A stretch of DNA of 64,000 bases from assembly GCF_036625195.1 (NCBI RefSeq), contig NZ_JAZKUG010000001.1, forward strand, positions 3,224,001 to 3,288,000, written 5' to 3'. Shown one piece after another: positions 7,379 through 14,314 of the stretch (positions are counted from its first letter, which is position 1; each line of letters opens with the position of its first letter). Under the pieces are notes generated by a model. The model saw nothing but the letters and a program-made list of their open reading frames with translations, searched no databases and was not told the DNA's origin. The translations under genes were made by a program, and so were the position numbers. Source of the DNA: Accumulibacter sp. (GTDB taxonomy: Bacteria; Pseudomonadota; Gammaproteobacteria; Burkholderiales; Rhodocyclaceae).

Positions 7379-8599
7379 CTACGCCGCGCCACGTTTTGGT
7401 AGCTTTACCACGTCGCCGCCGGCCTTCATGCCGCCAGCTTCCAGCATGGCACTGGTCGCGGTGTTCACGGACTGGCGCACCGGATCAAGATCGAGTCGCG
7501 CGTAGATCGCGGTTGCTTGCTGGCTCTTGTGGTTCAGGCTCTTGCCGATGATCGCCAGTGATGCGCCCGTCCGAGCCTGCCAACTCCCCAAGGTGCGCCG
7601 CAGGTCATGCAGCGTGACCCCGTTCGGCTCGTTGCGGCCGTAGGGGATTCCGGCCCTGTTCAGCACGCGCAGCAGTCCATCCCTGGCGCCATTGAAGTGA
7701 CCGCTTGCGCTTCTGCTGGGGAACAGGAAACCTCCAGCGGTCGCATCTTGGCGCGACTTCAGAATCTCTACCGCTTCCGCGCAGAGCGTCACGGTTTGCG
7801 GAGTGCCGTTCTTCGTCACCGGCAGCCGCCAGTTCCCCGCCGCCAGATCAATTTCGCGCCAGTGCATCGCGCAGAGGTTCGCCCGACGGGCGCCGGTCAG
7901 CAACGCCAACAGAATGAAGTCGCGCATGGCTGCACTCGGCTCGTCGGCCAGCGCTGCAAAAAATCGGGGCAGTTCGTCAGGTTGCAGGAAGCGGTCGCGG
8001 GTCACGATCCGGCCGTTCACTTTGATGCCCGTTGCCGGGTTCGCTTCCAGATAACCCCATTCGACGGCCTTTGCGAACATGTTTGACGCCAGCGCACGGA
8101 TTTGGCGCACGGTCGCGGCAGCCTTGCCGGAAATTTCCGCATCCGAAAGAATCCGGGCAACCATCGCCCTCGTGATCGCCGACAGCTTGCGGTCGCCCAA
8201 GGGCTTTTGCAGGTAGTCCCGATACCGCTGCTGATCGTCGCGCCAGGACAGCTTTTTCATACCATGCCGGGCGCCAAACTCGACGAAGAATTCGGTCAGC
8301 GTCGGCTCGGCCTTGAGTGCGCGCTTCAGTTCGGCAGGGTTCGCGCCGCTCGCAAACTCCCCAAGGATTCGCTGCGCTTCAGCTTGCGCCTTCTCCACCG
8401 TCATTTCAGGGAATGTGCCGAGCTTCACCCAGGCCATTGACGCACCGGCCCGCTTCACCACGTAGAAGGTCTTGGTGCCCGCATGCGTCACGCGCAGGGC
8501 AAGCTTCGGCACCTTGGTATCGTAGATCGTCAGCCGCCTGCCCAAAGGCGGAAGCTCAAGCCCCTGAATGGCCACCTTGCCGAATCTGATACTGGTCAT
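7379..8599 (-). CDS. Tyrosine-recombinase integrase (P4-type)
   Basis: A 406-aa site-specific recombinase. The N-terminal ~85 residues are the DUF4102-type arm-binding domain (LTIYDTKVPKLALRVTHAGTKTFYVV), followed by a SAM-like core-binding domain (~100-185) and the catalytic domain. Visible catalytic residues are R238 (LLTGARRANL), H331 and R334 (TLHDLRRTLG), H357 (SLNHKSQ) and the nucleophile Y366 (TAIYARL). The length is normal and the gene looks intact. It lies 150 bp from a tRNA-Cys 3' fragment, the expected target of this integrase type, and reads into the element. It probably catalyses integration and excision at tRNA-Cys. Confidence 0.93.
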   Translation of the reverse strand: MTSIRFGKVAIQGLELPPLGRRLTIYDTKVPKLALRVTHAGTKTFYVVKRAGASMAWVKLGTFPEMTVEKAQAEAQRILGEFASGANPAELKRALKAEPTLTEFFVEFGARHGMKKLSWRDDQQRYRDYLQKPLGDRKLSAITRAMVARILSDAEISGKAAATVRQIRALASNMFAKAVEWGYLEANPATGIKVNGRIVTRDRFLQPDELPRFFAALADEPSAAMRDFILLALLTGARRANLCAMHWREIDLAAGNWRLPVTKNGTPQTVTLCAEAVEILKSRQDATAGGFLFPSRSASGHFNGARDGLLRVLNRAGIPYGRNEPNGVTLHDLRRTLGSWQARTGASLAIIGKSLNHKSQQATAIYARLDLDPVRQSVNTATSAMLEAGGMKAGGDVVKLPKRGAA

Positions 8600-8617
8600 T
8601 TCTCACCTCGCATATGT

Positions 8618-8674
8618 CGGGCTAGCACCGGGCTAGCACGGGCTATCAAAATTCATCATGTTTCGTGCTAGCCC
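8618..8674. promoter_or_regulatory. Repeat cluster upstream of the integrase gene
   Basis: The 10-mer GGGCTAGCAC occurs at 8619-8628 and 8630-8639, a partial copy GGGCTATC follows at 8640-8647, and the inverted form GTGCTAGCCC lies at 8665-8674. The cluster sits 20-75 bp upstream of the integrase start. Direct and inverted sites this close to the start suggest an operator for integrase autoregulation or binding sites for Int or an excisionase. Confidence 0.5.
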
Positions 8675-8710
8675 GTGGAGGTGAGTATAGCTGCAAAGAC
8701 TTGCTTTGTA

Positions 8711-8778
8711 TAGGTGCGTTAAGGTTCGCAAGTCCGCATAGGTGCATGAAAGTACGGATTGCAAATCCGTGTAGGTGG
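8711..8778 (+). repeat. TAGGTG direct repeats beside the attachment site
   Basis: TAGGTGC occurs at 8711-8717 and 8739-8745, and TAGGTGG at 8772-8778 inside the tRNA fragment. They lie in the same orientation, 28 and 33 bases apart. Spaced short direct repeats between int and att are typical of integrase arm-type sites; this role is inferred. Confidence 0.35.
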
Positions 8779-8802
8779 GTTCGACTCCCGCTCGCGCCTC
8801 CA
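8755..8802 (+). other. tRNA-Cys 3' fragment, probable element attachment site
   Basis: The last 48 bases of a tRNA-Cys are present: anticodon stem-loop with GCA anticodon (CGGATTGCAAATCCG), variable loop, T arm (GTGGGTTCGACTCCCGC) and acceptor strand CGCGCC with discriminator T and an encoded CCA. The matching 5' acceptor and D arm are absent upstream. This is the pattern left at one end of an element integrated into a tRNA 3' half; the intact tRNA should be at the other end, left of this window. It marks the right border of the element. Confidence 0.8.
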
Positions 8803-9086
8803 AAAAAATCAAGCAGTTGTGGCACGCTTCCCCCGCCCCGGGGTCTTTCCAGTCCAGCACCGGGCCTTGCACTGCGGGGAAAAGACGCTGCGCTTCGTCG
8901 AGGGTTGCGCCATCGGCACAGGCACGCCAGTGGGCCGCGCGCGCGTCGTCGGTGCCAAGCGCCGCTCAGTTCATCACCAGCGCCCCGTCGAACTGAACGC
9001 CAGGTGCTGTACGATCGGCAACGGGGAAGCGTCGCCGTTGAACACCGGAAGTGGCAAGCAAGTTGGCACCACCGTGTTGTTGGCAA

Positions 9087-10106
9087 TCAATTTCGAAAGC
9101 ATTTTGGAAATCCGATTTTGGAAAGCATGCGTCGGCGACCGACACTATGCCCCTTACACTGCTGCACTCGGTTTGCGTGGTGTCTGCGGGTCAATGCGAG
9201 GGCGCCAAGAAGTAGCGGAATGAGGCCGATTGGTTCAGGCACGGAGCCCGAGGGCACAATCGGCACCAGCGTGACGCGGATGTCCGAATCACGATTCGCG
9301 CCGGTGAACGGATCGGTTGCCGTCACAATCAGGTGTCCTGTATTGGTGAAGTCCACCAGTGCCAAGCCGTTGCCAATATCCAGATCCGCGGTCAGCATGA
9401 GGTCGTAGTCGACATCGCTGAAGACTGTCGCGCCACCGGCGACCAACCTCGATCCGTAGTACTCGAATGAGTTGAGTTCGAACCCGTCGATCGTTCCATA
9501 GATGTCGTCATGGACCTTGGCGGGATGGACAAAACTCGACCACAGCCCATCGGACTTCGCGCCATCATAGTCTACGAAGAGACTGCCCCTGTCGCTGCCT
9601 GTCTTCGTCAGACCAGTCAGATGCACTTTCTCCTCCGCTTGTACGTGTGCAAAGTCACGTACGGGAGTCGCAAACAGTCCGTGCATTTCGCCAGCAAAGT
9701 TCACGTCGACAGGGGATCCCGTCAGGTTTTCAATCTGCAGGCCATAGTTCAGGGAAAAGATGCTCTGCGCCCAAACGATGTTTTGATAGCGACCACCATA
9801 AAAGCGCCGCGCTACGACCTTGGACCGCAAGACGGCGTCTGTCGGGTTGGCTTGGTCAAACACGGCGGTCGCATCTGCCCCATCGGAGGGTGAATCGAAG
9901 GCGTCCCTGTCGGCATGGGCATGCGTGGTGGCGACAAATCCAGCCGACGTCCAATCAGCGAGGGAAGCGGAGCGCCGGTTATCTTCTTGATGTGTTGGAA
10001 TGTTTCCCTGAGCCACGGACGTGACAGCCACCGTGAATCCGGCATGTACCGACAGCGGCATCAGGGCGACAATAACTCCGGCATAGGCAATAATTCGGGA
10101 TCTCAT
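9087..10106 (-). CDS. PEP-CTERM sorting-signal exported protein
   Basis: A 339-aa secreted protein. A signal peptide (MRSRIIAYAGVIVALMPLSVHA) precedes a beta-rich body of unknown function. Near the C-terminus is a PEP-CTERM tripartite signal: SVPEP, a hydrophobic stretch (GLIPLLLGALAL), then a basic TRRHHANR. This targets proteins to the exosortase (EpsH/XrtA) pathway, usually linked to exopolysaccharide and floc formation. Unusually, 26 further residues follow the basic cluster, where such proteins normally stop, so the original stop may have been lost. A GGAG ribosome site precedes the ATG. The 280 bp between the tRNA fragment and this gene hold no convincing gene. Confidence 0.82.
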   Translation of the reverse strand: MRSRIIAYAGVIVALMPLSVHAGFTVAVTSVAQGNIPTHQEDNRRSASLADWTSAGFVATTHAHADRDAFDSPSDGADATAVFDQANPTDAVLRSKVVARRFYGGRYQNIVWAQSIFSLNYGLQIENLTGSPVDVNFAGEMHGLFATPVRDFAHVQAEEKVHLTGLTKTGSDRGSLFVDYDGAKSDGLWSSFVHPAKVHDDIYGTIDGFELNSFEYYGSRLVAGGATVFSDVDYDLMLTADLDIGNGLALVDFTNTGHLIVTATDPFTGANRDSDIRVTLVPIVPSGSVPEPIGLIPLLLGALALTRRHHANRVQQCKGHSVGRRRMLSKIGFPKCFRN

Positions 10107-10323
10107 CGCTGTTCTCCAAAGGTTGTAGGTTCAGAAGTTTCTCCCCTTCCGGAAATCTCGCCGATCATGACAACCGAAGGCAAGCGGACAAGTACAAGTA
10201 TATGAGCTTACATGACGGTTGTTGGTTCCACAAAGAGGGGGCCCCGGAATTTCGGACAACAGGATAAGTGGTAGCCTTGCCCCATTGAACGGCTGCGGAA
10301 GCAGCCCCAACAGGAGCGAGAGC

Positions 10324-10638
10324 ATGACGAGAAGGACGAGGCGGAACCACACGCCGGCATTCAAGGCGCAGGTGGCGCAGGTGGCGCTGGCGGCGCTGAA
10401 GAGCGACAAGACGCTGACCGAACTGGCGCAGCAGTACGACATTCACCCGAACCAGATCACGGACTGGAAGCGGCAGCTGACGGAGCGTGCGGTCCAGGTT
10501 TTTGGGGATACCAGCGTTCCTGCGAGCAGCGATCCGGACTTGACGAAACTGCACGCCAAGATCGGACAGCTGACGCTGGAGAAGGATTTTTTAGAACATG
10601 CGCTCACCAAGGCGGGCTTGCTGAGCGCAAGAAGATGA
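10324..10638 (+). CDS. IS3-family orfA, copy 2
   Basis: A 104-aa OrfA, identical in plan to copy 1 but with a 3-residue insertion (FKAQVAQVALAALK) before the first HTH helix and a Gly-to-Val change (DTSVPAS). The same AGGAG site precedes it and its stop overlaps orfB. It is open, but the insertion beside the HTH may impair DNA binding. Confidence 0.85.
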   Translation: MTRRTRRNHTPAFKAQVAQVALAALKSDKTLTELAQQYDIHPNQITDWKRQLTERAVQVFGDTSVPASSDPDLTKLHAKIGQLTLEKDFLEHALTKAGLLSARR

Positions 10639-11469
10639 TTGACCGCAAGCACAAGCTCCCTGTCGCGCATCAGTGCTCCCTCCTCGGGGTGGCCCGTTCG
10701 AGCGCGTACTACACGCCCCGCGAGGTCTCGGCGGAGGATCTGGCGCTGATGCGCCGGATCGACGAGTTGCATCTGGAGCACCCCTTCGCCAGCGCCCGCA
10801 TGTTGCGCGATCTGCTGCGCCCCGAGGGCTTCCGGGCCGGCCGCCGACACATCGGCACCCTGATGGCGCGCATGGGCATCGAGGCCTTGTATCGGAAGCC
10901 CAACACCTCTCGTCGGCGGCGCGGCGACGAAATTCATCCGTATCTCCTGCGCGATCTTGCCGTCGAGCGGCCCAACCAGGTGTGGGCGGCGGACATCACC
11001 ACCATTCCGATGCGCCGGGGCTTCCTCTACCTGTTCGCCGTGATCGACTGGTACTCGCGGCGGGTGCTCGCCTGGCGGCTGTCGAACACCTTGACGACCA
11101 GACTTCTGTCTGGACGCGGTCCGGGAAGCCATCCACCGGCACGGCTGCCCGGAGATCTTCAACACCGATCAGGGTTGCCAGTTCACCAGCGGCGAATTCA
11201 CCGGGATGCTCAAGGCGCACGGCATCCGGATCAGCATGGACGGCAAGGGGTCCTGGCGGGACAACGTCTTTGTCGAGCGCCTGTGGAAGACGCTCAAGTA
11301 CGAGGAAGTGTATCTCAAGGCCTATGACAGCGTCGCCGATGCAAGAGCCAACCTGACCACGTACGTCCGCTTCTACAACGAGCGCCGACCGCATCGCGCC
11401 CTGGACGGCAAGACGCCGGACACCGCCTACTTCGCTGCCCTCGCGTCGGCCATCCGAGCCGCGGCGTAA
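10635..11469 (+). pseudogene. IS3-family orfB, frameshifted, copy 2
   Basis: The orfB copy has one extra base near 11100 (ACCAGACTTC against ACCGACTTC in copy 1), which shifts the frame at about residue 155. The C-terminal part with the second Asp and the Glu continues in another frame to 11469. The motif around the first catalytic Asp also changed (DITTIP against DITYIP). This transposase cannot be made in full, so the copy depends on copy 1. Confidence 0.9.
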
Positions 11470-11715
11470 GGCATGGGGAAGGGGCTCCGTGGATTTGTGG
11501 ACGATGCGCTAGCGCGCACCGGGCCGCTTGCCGTGGAAAAGTCTGGCGACTTTCCCACCGCACGTCCCTTCGCCCACAAGCTCCACCGAGCTCTATTCGG
11601 TTCGGATAAAATCCCAGAAGGTCAAAACCAACCGCATCACCGGTCAGCCGACCGGAACTGGCAAGGCTCCACTTATCGAAGAGCCTTTGCTGTCCAAACA
11701 AGCGGGGCCACCTCT

Positions 11716-12381
11716 GTCGGGCTGCTCTATCAGGACCTGATCCGGCGGGGAGAAGTGCTTGCCGATGGTCGCCTGCCGCCGATCTTGCCGATCGTGCTGT
11801 ACAACGGCAGCCAGCGCTGGTCGGCCGTGACCGATGTCTGCGAACTGATCCCACCGGTTCCGGGGCTGGTTGAGCAATTCAAACCGCGGATGAAGCACCT
11901 GCTGATCGACGAGAACGCGTACAGCGAGCAGGAACTCGCATCGCTGCGCAACCTCGTCGCAGCGGTATTCCGAATCGAACATCCGGCATCGCCGCAGGCG
12001 ATCGGCGGCCTTCTCAGCCTGCTGTCCGAGTGGCTGGCAGACCGGCCGGACCTGCGTCGGATGTTTGCCCTCTGGATTCGCGCGACGTTGATGCGCAGGG
12101 CGGAATACCGTATCGTCTTGCCTCGGGTCGATGATCTACAGGAGCTGAACGTCATGTTGGCCGAACGACTGGAAGAATGGGCGCATGCCTATAAGGCCGA
12201 GGGCAAGGCCGAGGGTGAGGCACTGGCGCTGCAGAAACTGTTGCGAAGGCGCTTCGGTTCGATCCCCGCGGAGGTTCTGCAGGAGATCTCAGGCGCCTCC
12301 GTCGAGCAGATCGACATCTGGCTCGATCAGGTCCTTGATGCAGGCACCCTGGAGGACCTGTTCGGACCGAGCAGGCCGTAG
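11716..12381 (+). pseudogene. Rpn/YhgA-type nuclease gene, 5' end lost at the IS
   Basis: About 221 codons of the C-terminal part of an Rpn-family (recombination-promoting nuclease, PDDEXK_2; formerly YhgA-like transposase) protein. It begins abruptly at the IS end with LLYQDLIRRGEVLADGRLPPILPIVLYNG, a typical mid-protein motif, and ends in the family's charged tail (YKAEGKAEGEALALQKLLRRRFGSIPAEVLQEI, DUF4351-like). The catalytic N-terminal part is missing and not found on the other side of the IS. An ATG in the IS at 11473 opens a frame that runs through the junction (302 codons), so a chimeric product is possible but unlikely to be functional. Confidence 0.85.
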
Positions 12382-12389
12382 CCTCGGCG

Positions 12390-13224
12390 GCTGCGGCAGG
12401 CTCAGCGATCCCGGGCCGCGATGCGGATCGTCAGCCCGGGGAGTGCGCCGGGCGGCTTGGCGGCGATCGGCGTGCTGCCGAGGAACGCGGGCAGCCAGGC
12501 CGGCCGGGCTGCGCGGGGAACCTGGAAGCAGGCCGGTTGCGTCCCGCGCCAGTCGATTCTCGGTGCCGCGTCGGGTGCCGGCCCGTCTGCTGGCTGCGAC
12601 GCAGGCCGGCCGGGCTGCCGTCAAGGACGGCGGTTTCGCGCAGGAAGGAGTCGAGCGGCAGCGGCGGTGCCGTCTGCTGCATCCCCGCATGCAGCGCCGC
12701 TTCGCTGGCGCGACCGGCCGCAGCGGGGTCGGGCTCGGCAACGGACTCCCGGCGGATGGGACTTGGCGCCGGTGGGAAGGGCGTTCCGGCATGCGGCGCA
12801 GCGGACGCCGCTTGCGCCCAGGCGGCGGCCATGCGGACTCCGGCGACCGCTTCGAGCTGCGGGAGGCCATTGCCAGGATGCCACTCGTCGGTGGCGCTGG
12901 ACACGGCCACGACCCGCGGGCTGGCGGGGGAGGCGGCGGCGGAGAGCGGTGGCTGCTGGCCCAGCGCATCGTTCGCCGTCGGCGTGCTCGCCGTCGTCGC
13001 CGCGACGGGCAGCGGCGGTTTCGCGGTAGTCTCCTGCGCTCGCGCGGCGAGGTGGCCGGGCTCCGGCGGCTGCCGCTCGCTGCTCCCGTTGGCCAGCGCC
13101 GGTGGCCGCGGCGCATCGGCAAGCGGCAGCGGCGTCAGATGGATCGTCGCCGATGCCGCGGCGTGGCCGGCGGACACCGTGTAGCGGAAGCTGTCGCTGC
13201 CGGCGAAACGCGATCCGGCGAGGT
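12390..13224 (-). pseudogene. Broken duplicate of the 3' end of the giant surface-protein gene
   Basis: This stretch is ~90% or more identical to 14300-15157, the last ~280 codons of the giant gene, in the same orientation. It starts at the equivalent stop (12402-12404) and ends abruptly after CGATCCGGCGAGGT, where the original continues into the last cadherin-like repeat. A 4-base deletion near 12610 shifts the frame, and shorter in-frame losses occur in the Ala/Pro repeats. No start signal is present, so it is a non-functional fragment. Long open frames on both strands here are by-products of its composition. Confidence 0.85.
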
Positions 13225-13250
13225 TCGCGTGTCGCCGACGCGACTTTCAC
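13225..13250. repeat. Short palindromic repeat (REP-like), copy 1
   Basis: TTCGCGTGTCGCCGACGCGACTTTCACA contains the palindrome GTCGC-CGAC-GCGAC. The same motif recurs at 14149-14164 and 46211-46236. This copy begins exactly where homology of the duplicated giant-gene fragment ends. It is probably a dispersed REP-like element. Confidence 0.5.
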
Positions 13251-13304
13251 ATTGACGGGTGGTTGGAGAAGCCGGCGTTGCGTTGAAAGAAGGAGGTGTC
13301 CTGG

Positions 13305-13703
13305 ATGCAAAGCGAAGAGGACAGCCTGATCCGCGAGATGGTCGATACGATCGTTCGTGAAGTCAATCCCGACACCGTGATCCTCTTTGGTTCGCGAGCA
13401 CGCGGTGACGCCCGGCCGGGTTCCGACGTCGATCTTCTGATCGTCGAGCCTGAGCCCTTCACCCCACGGCGCAGTCGCCGCCAGGAAACTGCGCGCCTGT
13501 ACCTGGCCCTGCGCAAGCTGGCGATCGCCAAGGACCTGTTGCTCTATAGCCGCGATGAATTCGAGCAACTCAAGGAGTCGCCGCACCATATCGTTGGCCG
13601 CGCCCAGCGCGAAGGAAAGGTTCTGCATGCGCGCGCCGGATCACGCGCAGGACTTGCTGCTCGTGGCGCGCAAGGATTTCGATGCCTTGCGTGGCATGCT
13701 TGA
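13305..13703 (+). CDS. mntA: MntA-type nucleotidyltransferase antitoxin
   Basis: A 132-aa minimal nucleotidyltransferase (MNT). Motif GSRARGDARPGSDVDLLI (residues 29-46) carries the Gly-Ser pair and the metal-binding D41 and D43 of the polymerase-beta fold. The ATG at 13305 is chosen because AAGGAGG lies 8 bases upstream. In MntA/HepT systems this enzyme inactivates the HEPN RNase by adding AMP to it. The gene overlaps hepT by 77 bases; its last ~23 residues lie in the overlap and look like an out-of-frame extension of the usual C-terminus. The pair lies between the duplicate and original 3' ends of the giant gene. Confidence 0.9.
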   Translation: MQSEEDSLIREMVDTIVREVNPDTVILFGSRARGDARPGSDVDLLIVEPEPFTPRRSRRQETARLYLALRKLAIAKDLLLYSRDEFEQLKESPHHIVGRAQREGKVLHARAGSRAGLAARGAQGFRCLAWHA

Positions 13704-14049
13704 CAATCCGCTGTTCGCCGACGAGATTTTCGGTTTTCACGCTCAGCAGGCCATCGAGAAGGCACTCACGGCATGGCTTGCTGCGCGCTCGGTGTCGTTC
13801 CCGCTGACGCACGATCTGTCGCGTTTGCTTGGTTTGCTGGAAGAGAACGGCAACGACGTCAGCGCGTTCTGGCCACTCGTTCAATACACGCTCTTCGCTG
13901 TGCAGGCCCGCTACGAAGCCGGCCTGATGGAGGCCGAGGCGCCGATCGACCGCAGTGCCGTGATCGAGGAGGTGCAGCAGTTGCTCGGCACCGTCGCTCG
14001 ACTGATCGGGGTGAGCGTGGGCGGAACGCGCGAGCGGGACAGGCGGTGA
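13627..14049 (+). CDS. hepT: HepT-type HEPN-domain toxin
   Basis: A 140-aa HEPN-domain protein starting MRAPDHAQDLLLVARKD. The helical core contains FHAQQAIEKALTAWLAARSVSFPLTHDLSRLLGLL, with R54 and H62 in the place of the RNase Arg...His motif, although the spacing (7 residues) is longer than the classical RX4-6H. HEPN toxins cleave RNA and are neutralised by the partner MNT protein. It is translated from within the end of mntA, so the two are coupled. The family is also called DUF86- or PF05168-like; I cannot decide between the subfamilies by eye. Confidence 0.85.
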   Translation: MRAPDHAQDLLLVARKDFDALRGMLDNPLFADEIFGFHAQQAIEKALTAWLAARSVSFPLTHDLSRLLGLLEENGNDVSAFWPLVQYTLFAVQARYEAGLMEAEAPIDRSAVIEEVQQLLGTVARLIGVSVGGTRERDRR

Positions 14050-14104
14050 CCGAACCGGGTTCAGGCTTGGTAACCGAGGAAGAAAGGATGAAAGGACTGA
14101 CTGT

Positions 14105-14164
14105 TTCCCTCTCCCCCGCCCCCTCTTCCGCAAGCGGGCGAGGGGGGCGTCGCTGATGCGACTT
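14105..14164. terminator. Hairpin plus REP-like palindrome between convergent genes
   Basis: A GC-rich stem (CTCCCCCGCCC with GGGCGAGGGGG, partly mispaired) is followed by the palindrome GTCGCTGATGCGAC (14149-14162). It lies between hepT (plus) and the giant gene (minus), which converge here. It could stop transcription from both sides. The same two-part architecture is at 46179-46233. Confidence 0.45.
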
Positions 14165-14314
14165 GCGCAGTAACCAGAGATCGTCCCCGCGACGTTGCCA
14201 TCCCTGCTCGCGCGCAGCTCGGAAGTCCTTCAGCGTCCGCAGTACGTGGCGATGACCTGCGCCAGGAAAATGCTGACGGTTCTCCGGTATCAGCGCTCAG
14301 CGCCTGCGGCAAGC

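Larger units (their letters stand above)
10234..11715 (+). mobile_element. IS3-family insertion sequence, copy 2 (1,482 bp, decayed)
   Basis: A second copy of the element at 1892-3363, same orientation and nearly identical. It is 10 bp longer: a 9-bp duplication in orfA (adds Val-Ala-Gln) and one extra base in orfB. Its left end (AGAGGGGGCCCC) and right end (GGGGCCACCTCT) are present, but the flanks differ (CAA on the left, GTC on the right), so there is no target duplication. A neighbouring deletion or recombination after insertion is the simplest explanation, and the right flank is a gene lacking its 5' end. Confidence 0.92.

Noticed and set aside
8690..8802. Complete tRNA-Cys gene
   Set aside because: No D arm or 5' acceptor strand (GGCGCG-type) is found upstream of the anticodon stem, so only the 3' fragment is called.
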